Positions 42,166 through 51,662 of a stretch of DNA of 64,000 bases are shown here, in pieces; position 1 is the stretch's first letter; every line of letters begins with the position of its first letter. The stretch is from Parendozoicomonas haliclonae (GTDB lineage Bacteria > Pseudomonadota > Gammaproteobacteria > Pseudomonadales > Endozoicomonadaceae), in contig NZ_FWPT01000004.1 in NCBI RefSeq assembly GCF_900174585.1, positions 124,001 to 188,000 of the forward strand, in the 5' to 3' direction. The notes beneath the pieces are model-generated. The model made no database searches. It was not told the origin of the DNA and saw only the letters and a list, made by a program, of their open reading frames with translations. The position numbers were made by a program, and so were the translations under genes.

Positions 42166-45100
42166 TTACAGAGCTGCCTCGCCCAACGGTACGTTCAGAG
42201 AATCCACAATCTCTTTAATCGCCAGCATCTGCTCCATTTCCGGGAACAGGCCAGACAGGCCTTCGCTATGGATATGGGTAAATGGCTGGGTGAACAGGGC
42301 TTTCATCTCAATTGTGCCGAAATCCCGAATATGGTTTTTCAGCATATCCAGAAAACGAATCTGCTGGCTGCTCAGGTTATGGGCAGCGGCAAACTGGGCG
42401 AACTTCTCGGCTACGGCACTACGGTCCATCCCTACCAGCGTGCGAAGAATCTGGTCCAGGCTGGCGGTGGCTTCCGGGTAGAAATCCTTGAGTACCCGAA
42501 TATCCACATTGGGGTTCTGGATCAGTACCAGTTTGGCAAGATCGTCCAGCTCGTTATCGCTGACCGGCTGGCCGTTACGAATTTTCAGCAGTACCGAGTT
42601 AGAGGTAAACAGCGGCTCTAGTGCCCCCTGCACCTGCTGACGGTAGATTTTAAAATCCACCGATTTGATATTGGCCTCAACGGCTTTGGTCTCAAATTTT
42701 GCAGCGTCTTCCTTTACATCAATAAAGGCCGGGGCGGTGGGTGGCGGCGTAACCGGCTCTTCCATCAGGTACATCAGCCCACGCAGGCGAGTGCGTACAT
42801 GTTCCAGATCGGCAAAGGTGGCACTGTTCCACCAGTCCTGATCACGGACCTGTTTGATAATTTCGCCCTGCTGTTGAACCTGACCAAGGTGAACCGGCAG
42901 ACGTTCAACCTTCTCGACCACATTGACCCAAAGCTGGTGCTTTTTATCCGGGTTGCCGAACAGGGCTGTCTGGGCCGCGATCATATCCATATCAAAGCGC
43001 ATGGCTTTTCCCTGCCCGCGCACATCCACCCACTGCATCAGCGGGCCAATCTCATCCACAAGCTGCTGCTGGATTTGGGGCGCGAACTGCTCCAGCACTC
43101 TTTGATCGGACAGGCGTTCACGCACCTGCCACTTTTCTTTTACGGCGATGGAGTCTTTATCCAGCGCTTGTATCTGCTGGGCGATCTCGCCGGTGACGGT
43201 TTTCAGCTCATCCAGCTTGAACTCTTTCTGGGCGGCTTTGCCCAGCTCCACCCAGGCCTCCAGTCGTTTCTGGGCCAGCGGCTTGCTGACCGAGACTTTG
43301 CCTTCTTCCTGGTTCATGGAGTGAAACTCGAAGTTGCCCCAGTGATCGAAGATAACAAAGCGTTGTTTATCTTCTCCCGGACCAAAAAGGTTCGGGCACA
43401 GGCGGGTACCACGACCGATCATCTGCCAGAACTTCACCGGAGAACGCACCGGCTTGGCAAAGACCAGATTCACAATGGAAGGAACGTCGATACCGGTATC
43501 CAGCATATCCACCGAGATAGCGATAGTGATCTCATCCTTGGCGGGTGTGGCAGAGATGTTCTTGGCATCGCCTTTAAAATCACCGATCAGAGACTGAGCC
43601 CGTGGATCGTGGGAGCCAATCACCATACAGAACTGACCGCCATACTGGGGGTACATTTCCCGGAACACTTCTTCCAGCAGTTTGGCGTGCTTCAGATTGC
43701 GAGCGAAGACAATGCTCTTGCCGGGGAGCTGTTCATCTTTATCCCGGATACCGTTCTCCATCAGGTTACGCATAATGGCGCGGTTGGTATCCCGGTTGTA
43801 GATGGCCTTGTCGATGACGCCGGCCTCAAAGTCCATGGTGTTCGGGTCGTAACCCTGCTCTTCCAGCTCGGCAATCTGCTCGGCGGTAAGGTTATCTTTC
43901 TTGATGCCTTCCCGCAGAAACTGGGTGGTGTGGGAGATCACCTCAAACGGCGTCAGGTGATTATCGGCAATAGCCGCTTCCAGCGAGTATTCCGCTGTTG
44001 GAACCTTCTCGCTATGACCAAACAGGGAGAAGGTGCTGCGGCAAACCATCTCGACCGGTGTGGCAGTCAGACCAACCTGCAGGGCATCAAAGTATTTGAA
44101 CAGATCACCGTAGACGTTATAGATGGAGCGATGGGATTCGTCGGCAATAATCAGATCGAAGTAGCCGACATCAAACTTGTCCATCACACCTATCATGCCC
44201 GGATAGGTGGCAATAATGATGCGAGCCTTCTGCAGCTCTTCCTTCTTACTGACGCCGAGCTGGCAGATAGGTTCTGACAGAAATTCATTAAACGCCTGGC
44301 TGGCCTGATTGCGCAGTTCCTTACGGTCACAGAGGAACAGTACCCGCTTGGCCCAGCGCGCCTGCAGCAGTCGTTTCGTCAGGGAGATAGCAACACGGGT
44401 TTTCCCGGTTCCCGTTGCCTGTACGACCAGCGCCTTACGGTGCTTGTCCATAAAGCGCTCGCTGACACGGGTGATACTCTCCAACTGATAAAGACGGTTG
44501 GTAATGCCGGTATCAATCGGCACTTCATTGTTCAGTGGTTTGCGGGTACCACGCTGCTGGATCAGGTAGTGCAGGCTATCCGGGCTGTAGAATCCAAACA
44601 GCATGCGTGGTGGGTAATTGCTGGCCGGATGGTCGTCCCAGATATGGATCTCGTGGCCATTGGTGTAAAAGATAACCGGACGCTGGCCGTGTTTTTTCTC
44701 CAGCCAGTTGGCGTAAAGCTGCGCCTGTTTGCGGCCATTATTGGCATCAACATTGGTGCGCTTGGCTTCGATAACAGCCATGGGTTTGCCGTTATCATCC
44801 CACAGGACATAGTCCGCATAACCGACACCACTCTGGGTTGGCTGCTCAAAGACTTCTTCTTCCTGAGTCACCTGTATAGTGGGTTGCAGATTGTCTCCAA
44901 CATCCCAGCCTGCGACTCTTAGTTGAGAATCGATCAGGCGGCGGCGAGTTTCGGCTTCATCCAGGCCCAGCAGATTGGCAACGTGTTCATTACGCTGCAG
45001 CGTTTGCTGCATACGTTTATTCAGATCTTCTGCTTTCTCTTTCTGCTGCTGCAGTTCCCGCAGAATGCTGATTTCCCGCTTCTCGGCTTCTTCCAGCTCG

Positions 45101-45600
45101 GCACGGGCTTTATCAAGCTGTTCCTGTTTTTTCTGCAGTTCGGCTTGGCTGAGAGCTGCCTTCTCGACCTGTGGTGGCTTAGGCTCCTGATATTTGCCAA
45201 GGGATTCCGGCGTGCCGTTGCCGTAGCTGAGGTAAACCCAGCCACCGACATAAAAGGCCTCTTTCATCAGCCACAGGGCATCATTAGGTTTGATTTTTTC
45301 GCCGTGGGCTGCGCGGTTGCCATGAATGCGCAGCGCGTCCATTTTCAGGACAACACTCTTGGGGAATGCTGATTGGAAAACATCCGCGTGGAGCAGATCA
45401 TAGATGCTGGAGCGATAGCCTTCGGGCAGACGTTCCTGACGGTAGAGCCAGCGTACTGTCAGTTCAAGAAAGTTCCGCAGCTTAACCAGACAGCTTTCAG
45501 GATCAGTATGGAGATATTCTTCTGCCTTAGCCCCCAGGTTAGCCAGTTCCGGCCATCTGGTTCGTAACATCTCGAAATTGACTGACTTCTGGGACTCCAT
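42166..45600 (-). CDS. hsdR: Type I restriction-modification motor/nuclease subunit
   Basis: The 1144-residue protein has an N-terminal DUF4145 domain (about 1-145) and a coiled coil (about 150-210). A PD-(D/E)xK nuclease core follows, with D263 and E278-x-K280 (MAVIEAKRT), then helicase domains with Walker A ATGTGKTR (394-402), DESH in DLIIADESHRSIYN, and motif VI IGRGTRLCPN. The C-terminal helices bind the M2S core. It translocates DNA and cuts at distant positions when sites are unmethylated. No frameshift. The nearest AGGA lies about 14 bases before the ATG. Confidence 0.95.
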   Translation of the reverse strand: MESQKSVNFEMLRTRWPELANLGAKAEEYLHTDPESCLVKLRNFLELTVRWLYRQERLPEGYRSSIYDLLHADVFQSAFPKSVVLKMDALRIHGNRAAHGEKIKPNDALWLMKEAFYVGGWVYLSYGNGTPESLGKYQEPKPPQVEKAALSQAELQKKQEQLDKARAELEEAEKREISILRELQQQKEKAEDLNKRMQQTLQRNEHVANLLGLDEAETRRRLIDSQLRVAGWDVGDNLQPTIQVTQEEEVFEQPTQSGVGYADYVLWDDNGKPMAVIEAKRTNVDANNGRKQAQLYANWLEKKHGQRPVIFYTNGHEIHIWDDHPASNYPPRMLFGFYSPDSLHYLIQQRGTRKPLNNEVPIDTGITNRLYQLESITRVSERFMDKHRKALVVQATGTGKTRVAISLTKRLLQARWAKRVLFLCDRKELRNQASQAFNEFLSEPICQLGVSKKEELQKARIIIATYPGMIGVMDKFDVGYFDLIIADESHRSIYNVYGDLFKYFDALQVGLTATPVEMVCRSTFSLFGHSEKVPTAEYSLEAAIADNHLTPFEVISHTTQFLREGIKKDNLTAEQIAELEEQGYDPNTMDFEAGVIDKAIYNRDTNRAIMRNLMENGIRDKDEQLPGKSIVFARNLKHAKLLEEVFREMYPQYGGQFCMVIGSHDPRAQSLIGDFKGDAKNISATPAKDEITIAISVDMLDTGIDVPSIVNLVFAKPVRSPVKFWQMIGRGTRLCPNLFGPGEDKQRFVIFDHWGNFEFHSMNQEEGKVSVSKPLAQKRLEAWVELGKAAQKEFKLDELKTVTGEIAQQIQALDKDSIAVKEKWQVRERLSDQRVLEQFAPQIQQQLVDEIGPLMQWVDVRGQGKAMRFDMDMIAAQTALFGNPDKKHQLWVNVVEKVERLPVHLGQVQQQGEIIKQVRDQDWWNSATFADLEHVRTRLRGLMYLMEEPVTPPPTAPAFIDVKEDAAKFETKAVEANIKSVDFKIYRQQVQGALEPLFTSNSVLLKIRNGQPVSDNELDDLAKLVLIQNPNVDIRVLKDFYPEATASLDQILRTLVGMDRSAVAEKFAQFAAAHNLSSQQIRFLDMLKNHIRDFGTIEMKALFTQPFTHIHSEGLSGLFPEMEQMLAIKEIVDSLNVPLGEAAL

Positions 45601-45646
45601 CGTGCATCAACATCCTGTTTATGGCCGGTAATAACGAACCATTATT

Positions 45647-47068
45647 CTACTTATGTCGTGTGGCTGGCAAGGTGTCCGCGAGAGAGTAAGCATGATTGAG
45701 ATATTGGTAGGACCAGTCTACGTTTAAGTCCTGCATGATTCGCATCTTGTTTTTAATAACCCTGCTGAGCACTTTCTCATAGAGCCGGATAGCGAATCTC
45801 TTGGTTGGCAGATGATGGTGCCTGTCATAGTGTTTAACCACCACACCTGTATGGCCATGGGACTGAAGCAGGTTGCTGTCTTCCGGCCTAACGCCGGCAT
45901 CTGTAAGGAGGTAATTGGCAGTACGACGAATATCGCGGGCGGTAAACTTTTCCGGTTCGGTGATGCCTGCCTGCCGGGCTTCTTCACAGCGGTGTTCATG
46001 CCAGCGGTCGAAGACGTTTTTCAGGCTATCGAGACGTACGGGACGCCCCTTCTCGGTATAGAAGGGTCCATCAAGATCACCATTGTGAGCCTGAACATAG
46101 CGAATGATCCGAATCGCTCTGGCCGTTAGTGGAATCACATGCTTTCGTATACCGCCTGTGCCCTTTTTCTCGACCAGTGTGAGGGTACGACGCATAAAGT
46201 CATAATCACTCCAGCGCGCATGAATAAGCCGTTTGGGGCGTTGGCCGCCGGTTGCAATCATAAGACGGGCCAGTGATGCCAGTATTGGCCCAACTTTGTT
46301 TATACCTTCTATATAGAGATAAAAATCGCGTAGTTCGTCGTAGGCCAGAATACGATCGTCGGCACCTTCTGCTGTTGAATCCTTTTTGACAAGAGAGACC
46401 GGATTACCTGCCAAGTGAAAGCGTTTCTCGCCCCGTCTAGCTGGATCATAGTCTGCTGCAGCTCCAACCTGGAAAGCTGCATGCAGAGACGCCCGACAAC
46501 GGTTACTTTGGACTCGTGCATTACGCTGATGAATAGGGGCCAAAATATCGACTATGTCATCCGGTGTAATTTCACGCGCCTTCTTTCTTAACAAGCTTGG
46601 ATGCGCTTTATAAACATCCTTATTAAAGGTTTGCTCAACTTTGGCAACGGATTCTTTTCCATCTTTTTTTAACTGGGAAATGTAGTTCTGGAGCAGGTCA
46701 TCAAAAGTGCCGTGTCTGGATTCAGCTTCGCGCTGCCTGATCTCGGCATCGTGGGCCACCTTGGCTTTCTGGCTCTCGAGTGCCAGGTGTTCTTTGAGGT
46801 CTCGGGGTTCTATTTCACGCCGGGTACGAGCCAGCTCAAAGGCTTTGTCTCTGCATTCCTGTAGCGAGACTCCATGGCTGCGCTGCTTTTCTTTATATGT
46901 ACCGAGCAAAATGAGTATTGGCTTTTTTCCTCGCCAGTAACGGAAATAACACTGCACCTTACCTCGCTCACGCCAGAACAGCAGGGCACCACTTCCCCGG
47001 CCCAGTGATTCCGTCAGCTTCTTATTTTCCCCAAGATTGACAACTACCTGATGGCTCAGTTTTGTCAT
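45647..47068 (-). CDS. int: Tyrosine-type site-specific integrase
   Basis: This 473-residue integrase is of the P4/island type. It has an N-terminal arm-binding DUF4102-like part (FRYWRGKKPILILLGTYKEKQRSHGVSLQECRDKAFELART), a core-binding region, and a catalytic domain with Arg in GGQRPKRLIHARW, then RDIRRTANYLL and SHGHTGVVVKHYDRHHH, where the tyrosine is Y414. The usual His of HxxR reads Arg (ARDIRR), a variation seen in this group. It lies beside attR and recombines the 47-base sites in tRNA-Thr. Confidence 0.93.
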   Translation of the reverse strand: MTKLSHQVVVNLGENKKLTESLGRGSGALLFWRERGKVQCYFRYWRGKKPILILLGTYKEKQRSHGVSLQECRDKAFELARTRREIEPRDLKEHLALESQKAKVAHDAEIRQREAESRHGTFDDLLQNYISQLKKDGKESVAKVEQTFNKDVYKAHPSLLRKKAREITPDDIVDILAPIHQRNARVQSNRCRASLHAAFQVGAAADYDPARRGEKRFHLAGNPVSLVKKDSTAEGADDRILAYDELRDFYLYIEGINKVGPILASLARLMIATGGQRPKRLIHARWSDYDFMRRTLTLVEKKGTGGIRKHVIPLTARAIRIIRYVQAHNGDLDGPFYTEKGRPVRLDSLKNVFDRWHEHRCEEARQAGITEPEKFTARDIRRTANYLLTDAGVRPEDSNLLQSHGHTGVVVKHYDRHHHLPTKRFAIRLYEKVLSRVIKNKMRIMQDLNVDWSYQYLNHAYSLADTLPATRHK

Positions 47069-47121
47069 TATTTTTCGGCTCTGATTTTTATATGGTTTTG
47101 GTCGTTTACCGCTGAGATAAC

Positions 47122-47130
47122 ACTCTAGGT
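47122..47130 (+). repeat. Candidate integrase arm site (right)
   Basis: ACTCTAGGT, identical in sequence and orientation to the pair at 27671 and 27683 near attL. It lies 53 bases upstream of the integrase start and 131 bases inside attR. Confidence 0.4.
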
Positions 47131-47261
47131 ATGAAACAAGAATAGACGGGAATGCTAGAAACAGAAAACATAGATTTGGGACGCTACAACCATTGCCACC
47201 ATTGGCCTGTAGCGTTTATTTGGTACAATCTGGGAACGCTTGGGAATGTGATTTTTGGCCT

Positions 47262-47308
47262 CTTGTAATCAGTAGGTCCCGAGTTCGACTCTTGGTGCCG
47301 GCACCATA
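47262..47308 (+). repeat. attR: 47-base direct repeat, tRNA-Thr 3' fragment
   Basis: Exact copy of 27568-27614, from the anticodon loop to two bases past CCA. It is the displaced 3' part of the original tRNA-Thr gene; without a 5' half it cannot make a tRNA. Confidence 0.95.
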
Positions 47309-47312
47309 TTCT

Positions 47313-47345
47313 AAAGCCCGAACAGCTCTGCTGATTCGGGCTTTT
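47313..47345 (+). terminator. Original tRNA-Thr terminator
   Basis: Stem AAAGCCCGAA with TTCGGGCTTT extended by CAG/CTG with one bulge, then TTTTT. It now follows attR, and fits as the terminator of the tRNA gene before integration. Confidence 0.85.
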
Positions 47346-47448
47346 TCATGCCTGAAATTTATCCCGCCTACTTATAACTCCGCAAACTCCTGCACCATAG
47401 TCTATTTTATCTAAGCTTTGGAAATAGCAAGCTAGAAACAAAACATCT

Positions 47449-47862
47449 ATGGCAAGGTTTCCTGTTCGCTCGAAGAATTTTCTTACAGCTCTGATTTCAG
47501 CAGCGGCTCTTTCGCTGTTTCCACAATATGGGGCCACACAACCTGCCGGGCAGCACACTCAGCAGGAACAAGTCCGCTACCCGGAAAATGATGAACCAAC
47601 CCGGCTGACAATCAGGGAAGCCTTAAGGGCCGAACGCCATAACTATATGATTGAACTGTCAGGTGTTGTGCTTCGCCAGACCGGCCCGCACAGCGCCATC
47701 ATTCATGATGGTACAGCCGCTATTGAGGTCGAACTTCCGCCAGCACAGGTTCCCAGCCATGGACTCAAGGCAAACTCCCATGTTCGGGTTCGAGGAGAGA
47801 TAAATCACGAAGGGCACAGAGCCCATGAAGTCGAAGTCACAGAGGCCTTCTGGAGTTTCTGA
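47449..47862 (+). CDS. BOF (NirD/YgiW/YdeI) family periplasmic protein
   Basis: The 137-residue protein has a signal peptide (cleavage near YGA-TQ). From residue 52 on it has the single OB-fold of the bacterial OB-fold family: LTIREALRAERHNYMIELSGVVLRQTGPHSAIIHDGTAAIEVELPP, then VRVRGEIN and VEVTEAFWSF. Relatives such as YgiW act in stress tolerance and may bind small periplasmic ligands. It is the first chromosomal gene after the island. Confidence 0.85.
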   Translation: MARFPVRSKNFLTALISAAALSLFPQYGATQPAGQHTQQEQVRYPENDEPTRLTIREALRAERHNYMIELSGVVLRQTGPHSAIIHDGTAAIEVELPPAQVPSHGLKANSHVRVRGEINHEGHRAHEVEVTEAFWSF

Positions 47863-47951
47863 ACCCTGTTTTTAGGCACAACTCTAAACTACCACCTAAT
47901 ATTACCTCCCACTTCGCCCCCCTCCGACCAGTTAACTCCGGTGGTTCTGTT

Positions 47952-50732
47952 ATGAGTCCCACGTACTCCTCTAGAATTTTTGTCGCCCTATTTGTTTTCA
48001 CTTTTATTTTGACTGCTCCTTTTTCCTGGGCAGCCAAAAGAACGTCCAAACTTGAACTGAAGTCTGCCCCCACGGATAAGACACCGGCAGAAACCTATGA
48101 TGTTGTGTTTGACGATACGAACCCGACCGAAAATCTATTCATCAGTACCGGCGAGGAAGACGACCCTTACGCTATTCATATAACGACCGATCCAGATACA
48201 GATGCTCTTCATGTTCATCTCAGAGAATATTCCCCCAGGGCCAGCCTGAACACACTGAAGAAAAGTACGCCGAAAGCTTCTCTGACGTTTGCGATAACCG
48301 AGAGCGAAGACGATCAAGCCAGACAAGTTTCAATGCAGCTTTACGATGTCACCACATCAGGTAAAAGCACGCCTCTTGAGACTATGGTTCATTTAACGAC
48401 TCCTGTCGAAAAAGATCATCGCTTGGTTCATGTTCGCAATAAGAAGACAAGTGCTCTGGTTCCCAATGTACAAAGCCTGAGAAAAGCGCTGGATCTATTA
48501 AATGGCAGCTCTTCAGAGGAGATTGAGAAGCTGACCTCAGACGAGGATTTTCAAACCGCTGTAGACGAAGCCTTTGTTTCTGTCCCCTCAGGTAGCCCCT
48601 TTGCCATTCTGCCAGAAGGATATCAGGCATCATCCAAGGATAAATCCAGCCGTAAAAAACTGCCGGCACTGGTTTATCCAACCTATGACGCTTCACAGAC
48701 TGTCACTTCTGATAACAGAGCAAAGACGGTAGCTGCTGCGCCTCCAAAAGCAGAGAAAGGCGGCTCGGTACTGGTAAATACGACGACTTACAAAGAAGCG
48801 GGTAAGGACGCTGATGAGCACGCGTTTCACTTCTTCCACAATAAAAACAGCCCTGATTTGGGCTATGTCTCTAACCGGTTCACTCTTACCGCTTACCCAT
48901 CCAAGCAGTTTGTGCTCCAGATTCGTTCACCTTCGCCGGAGCAAAGAGTTTTAAGTCTGCATACCATCAATCCTGGGAGAAACGTATGGGAAACCATTCG
49001 TAAGGGAGGAGATCCTGAGGATCATGAGGATATTTCCAGCTTCCCAGGTGAAGCCTCCTCTCCCGAGCAAAAGCTGGCATCACCTCTACATCTGCAGATA
49101 AAGCGTGATGGTTCAATGGCTCTCTATGATGATGACAACGAGAGTATTGCCACCAAGAAGGGTAAACGTCTGGAGCTGCCTGATACCAGTCAGCCATCGG
49201 ATATTTTGGCCGGTATTGATACCCTTTCTGCAATCAACACCATGGTTCAACTCAAGTTGGATCACCTGACCAACGAGAAGACAGTACTTCTCTCTACCCA
49301 GACTGCAAATCTCTCTGCCACGACGGCAGAAAATCTCTTTAAAGATTCAGCAACTATTCATGACGCTGCCGAGTTTATTCAGCCTTATGAGATGCCATTT
49401 ACCATTGGCTTCAAGGGAATTCTGGGTACTGACAACATAAATACCAAAGCACTGGTTACCTCAGGCCGTGCTGAAAACGGCTTCTACATTGGCCCCATCA
49501 AACTGAAAAACAATTTGGGTGTTTCGGATCAGTACATTTCATACATTCAACCACTTGGCAATGATGGCTATGCCTTTTCCTTGCTGCCCTATGAAGACAG
49601 TTTGTCTGACAGTGCCGCAAACTATGAGCAGGATCTCGTCTCACCGATTGTCAGCGCTCATGTATCTCGCTTTGAAAACAGTATTTCTCTGATAGTGCAC
49701 AATAACGCCGGACAGGTTGTACACAGAGGGAACAAGGATCTCGATACCAAATGGGTTCCTGCAGAACATCGTGTCGTCCTTTACCCTCAACGCGGAAAGC
49801 AGAATTATCTCCCGGGCATCGGGACTTTACTGAATATCCTGCCGCAGTTCCTGACTGCGAATAGCCAGACACCGGTCACTATTGATGACCGTCATATGCA
49901 AGCGCTGCTTGAACCTGTGAAGCGTTCAGGTACCAGTGATGGTTACCTTTACTCCGGAGCCTATCGAAGCAGCGTGCCACGTAATTTGAAATACGTGCCT
50001 CATATACAGGAAGGTTTTGTTAAGCGTCAGGCCAACTGGGTAGCCAGAAAAGCAGGGCGCGCTGCTTATAAACCTGTTGATTACACAAGAAAGCATCCCT
50101 ACAAAGTAGCCGGTGGTCTGGTTCTTCTGACCATTGCCGGGATAACTGGTTACTACTATTGGGATACACTAACAGGGACTTATGTGCTGGTTCAGGACTA
50201 TGCCTCTGAAAGTGCAGCGTTTGCATCCAGACAGTTTAATCGTCTGTCCTTTGGTGCAGTCACCACAACTCCTACGACAGAAATAGTACCTCCATCTTCT
50301 GGACTGCCTTCTTCTGGTTTACCTTCCTCAGGTCTGCCATCAACAACTTCTGACTTACCTTCTTCAGGTCTACCATCAACTTCTGCATCCCCTGTTTCTG
50401 GGCTGCCATCATCTACAACTTCTGCATCCCCTCTCTCTGGGCTGCCATCATCCACAACTTCCGCATCCCCTCTCTCTGGGCTGCCATCATCCACAACTTC
50501 CGCATCCCCTCTTTCCGGGCTGACTTCATCCACAACTTCCGCATCCCCTCTTTCTGGGCTGCCTTCATCCACAACTTCCGCATCCCCTCTTTCCGGGCTG
50601 CCTTCATCGTCTTCGGTGACATCCGCTTCAGTGTCGTCATCTGCTGTGCAATCAAGCGGTTCTGCGTCACTCAGCGCAAGTCCCCTGTCAGCATCACCTC
50701 TGGTTACACCTCTCAACAGCATGAAACCCTAA
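47952..50732 (+). CDS. Large exported/surface protein with tandem Ser-Pro repeats
   Basis: The protein has 926 residues. N-terminal signal peptide (MSPTYSSRIFVALFVFTFILTAPFSWAA). Residues of about 25-710 form a large extracytoplasmic region, polar and rich in Lys, Ser and Thr, with no family recognised. A membrane helix lies at about 719-735 (VAGGLVLLTIAGITGYYYW), followed by a low-complexity tail. From about residue 776 to the end the tail repeats SGLPSSTTSASPL in five near-identical tandem copies (816-880), with shorter GLPSS units before. The tail lies on the far side of the helix from the big domain if the usual topology holds, which is odd for an adhesin stalk. A bidirectional terminator follows. 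Confidence 0.7.
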   Translation: MSPTYSSRIFVALFVFTFILTAPFSWAAKRTSKLELKSAPTDKTPAETYDVVFDDTNPTENLFISTGEEDDPYAIHITTDPDTDALHVHLREYSPRASLNTLKKSTPKASLTFAITESEDDQARQVSMQLYDVTTSGKSTPLETMVHLTTPVEKDHRLVHVRNKKTSALVPNVQSLRKALDLLNGSSSEEIEKLTSDEDFQTAVDEAFVSVPSGSPFAILPEGYQASSKDKSSRKKLPALVYPTYDASQTVTSDNRAKTVAAAPPKAEKGGSVLVNTTTYKEAGKDADEHAFHFFHNKNSPDLGYVSNRFTLTAYPSKQFVLQIRSPSPEQRVLSLHTINPGRNVWETIRKGGDPEDHEDISSFPGEASSPEQKLASPLHLQIKRDGSMALYDDDNESIATKKGKRLELPDTSQPSDILAGIDTLSAINTMVQLKLDHLTNEKTVLLSTQTANLSATTAENLFKDSATIHDAAEFIQPYEMPFTIGFKGILGTDNINTKALVTSGRAENGFYIGPIKLKNNLGVSDQYISYIQPLGNDGYAFSLLPYEDSLSDSAANYEQDLVSPIVSAHVSRFENSISLIVHNNAGQVVHRGNKDLDTKWVPAEHRVVLYPQRGKQNYLPGIGTLLNILPQFLTANSQTPVTIDDRHMQALLEPVKRSGTSDGYLYSGAYRSSVPRNLKYVPHIQEGFVKRQANWVARKAGRAAYKPVDYTRKHPYKVAGGLVLLTIAGITGYYYWDTLTGTYVLVQDYASESAAFASRQFNRLSFGAVTTTPTTEIVPPSSGLPSSGLPSSGLPSTTSDLPSSGLPSTSASPVSGLPSSTTSASPLSGLPSSTTSASPLSGLPSSTTSASPLSGLTSSTTSASPLSGLPSSTTSASPLSGLPSSSSVTSASVSSSAVQSSGSASLSASPLSASPLVTPLNSMKP
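50397..50591 (+). repeat. Five tandem 39-base repeats in coding sequence
   Basis: Thirteen codons (SGLPSSTTSASPL, one copy with T for P) repeated five times, nearly identical at DNA level. Partial units lie upstream from 50,281. Such in-frame repeats can change number by slippage without a frameshift. Confidence 0.9.
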
Positions 50733-50752
50733 CGGGAGCGATTGCTGCCCAT

Positions 50753-50783
50753 AAAAAAGGCTGGTTCAAAACCAGCCTTTTTT
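50753..50783. terminator. Bidirectional terminator between surface protein and cysQ
   Basis: Stem GGCTGGTT (50759) with AACCAGCC (50770), three-base loop, six As before and six Ts after, so it can end transcripts from both sides. Confidence 0.92.
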
Positions 50784-50797
50784 ACTTTCCAACCCCT

Positions 50798-51616
50798 TCA
50801 GGTCAGTAGAGATTCCCACTCGGCATTCGGATCGCCCACCACATAAAAGTCCGGGTTAATCAGAGATTCCTTCTGGTTATAGGTAAGAGGCAACATCTGA
50901 CCGTTCAGCACCTTGCCACCTGCACCTTCCACAATGGCTTGTCCGGCCGCAGTATCCCACTCACAGGTTGGGCCCCTGCGCGGATAAATATCCAGCGAGC
51001 CTTCGGCAACAAGACAGGTTTTCAGCGAGCTGCCTGCAACCGTCAGATGAACTTCTGAGAAGCGTTGTTCAAAACGTTCGATAAGATCAACCAGCTGATC
51101 TCTGCCATGGTTGCGGGTTACGGCCACGTTCAAAAGGCCTTCCGGTGCGCAGGGGCGAGTATTGATAACAACCGGCTCTTCCCCCACCTTTTGCCGCCAT
51201 GATCCATGCAGAACCTTACCGCCATAGTAAAAAGCCTTGGCCACTGGGGCATAGATCACCCCCAGAATCGGCTGATTTTTATCCATCAGAGCGATATTGA
51301 TGGTGAACTCATCCGTGCGGGCAATAAATTCCCGGGTGCCATCCAGTGGGTCCACTAGCCAGTACTGCGTCCAGGTTTCTCGCTCGGAGAGCGGAGGCAG
51401 TGTGCCTTCTTCTGAGAGCACGGGAATATCAAGCAGTGCTACAAGCCCCGCCTGAATAATAGCGTGCGCTTTATGATCAGCCTCTGTGACAGGTGAGTCA
51501 TCTGATTTTTGTATAACCCCAAAGTCATCCTGAGAATACACAGTCAGGATGGCATCCCCCGCTGTGCGACAGAGATCTTTAAGACTGTCTACAAGAGTGC
51601 TGTAATCTGTCGTCAT
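50798..51616 (-). CDS. cysQ: 3'(2'),5'-bisphosphate nucleotidase CysQ
   Basis: This 272-residue protein of the inositol-monophosphatase fold has metal ligands in LSEEGTLP (Glu) and WLVDPLDGTREF, and the late WDTAAGQAIVEGAGG. It converts 3'-phosphoadenosine 5'-phosphate to AMP, clearing a product of sulfate assimilation. It lies after nudE on the same strand with 46 bases between, the usual gene order. Confidence 0.93.
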   Translation of the reverse strand: MTTDYSTLVDSLKDLCRTAGDAILTVYSQDDFGVIQKSDDSPVTEADHKAHAIIQAGLVALLDIPVLSEEGTLPPLSERETWTQYWLVDPLDGTREFIARTDEFTINIALMDKNQPILGVIYAPVAKAFYYGGKVLHGSWRQKVGEEPVVINTRPCAPEGLLNVAVTRNHGRDQLVDLIERFEQRFSEVHLTVAGSSLKTCLVAEGSLDIYPRRGPTCEWDTAAGQAIVEGAGGKVLNGQMLPLTYNQKESLINPDFYVVGDPNAEWESLLT

Positions 51617-51662
51617 TCAGAGTCCCCCCTGATACCTGTTGCTTACTCTGGACACTATTTAA

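Larger units (their letters stand above)
47069..47448. other. Right end of island and attR flank, no gene
   Basis: Contains the integrase promoter region, a copy of ACTCTAGGT at 47122-47130, attR at 47262-47308, and the original tRNA-Thr terminator. A 73-codon frame across attR (47193-47414) is only a read-through of tRNA sequence. Confidence 0.6.

Noticed and set aside
42799..44277. 492-codon frame opposite hsdR
   Set aside because: Shadow of hsdR, which has all motifs.
47193..47414. 73-codon frame across attR
   Set aside because: It is made of tRNA and terminator sequence.
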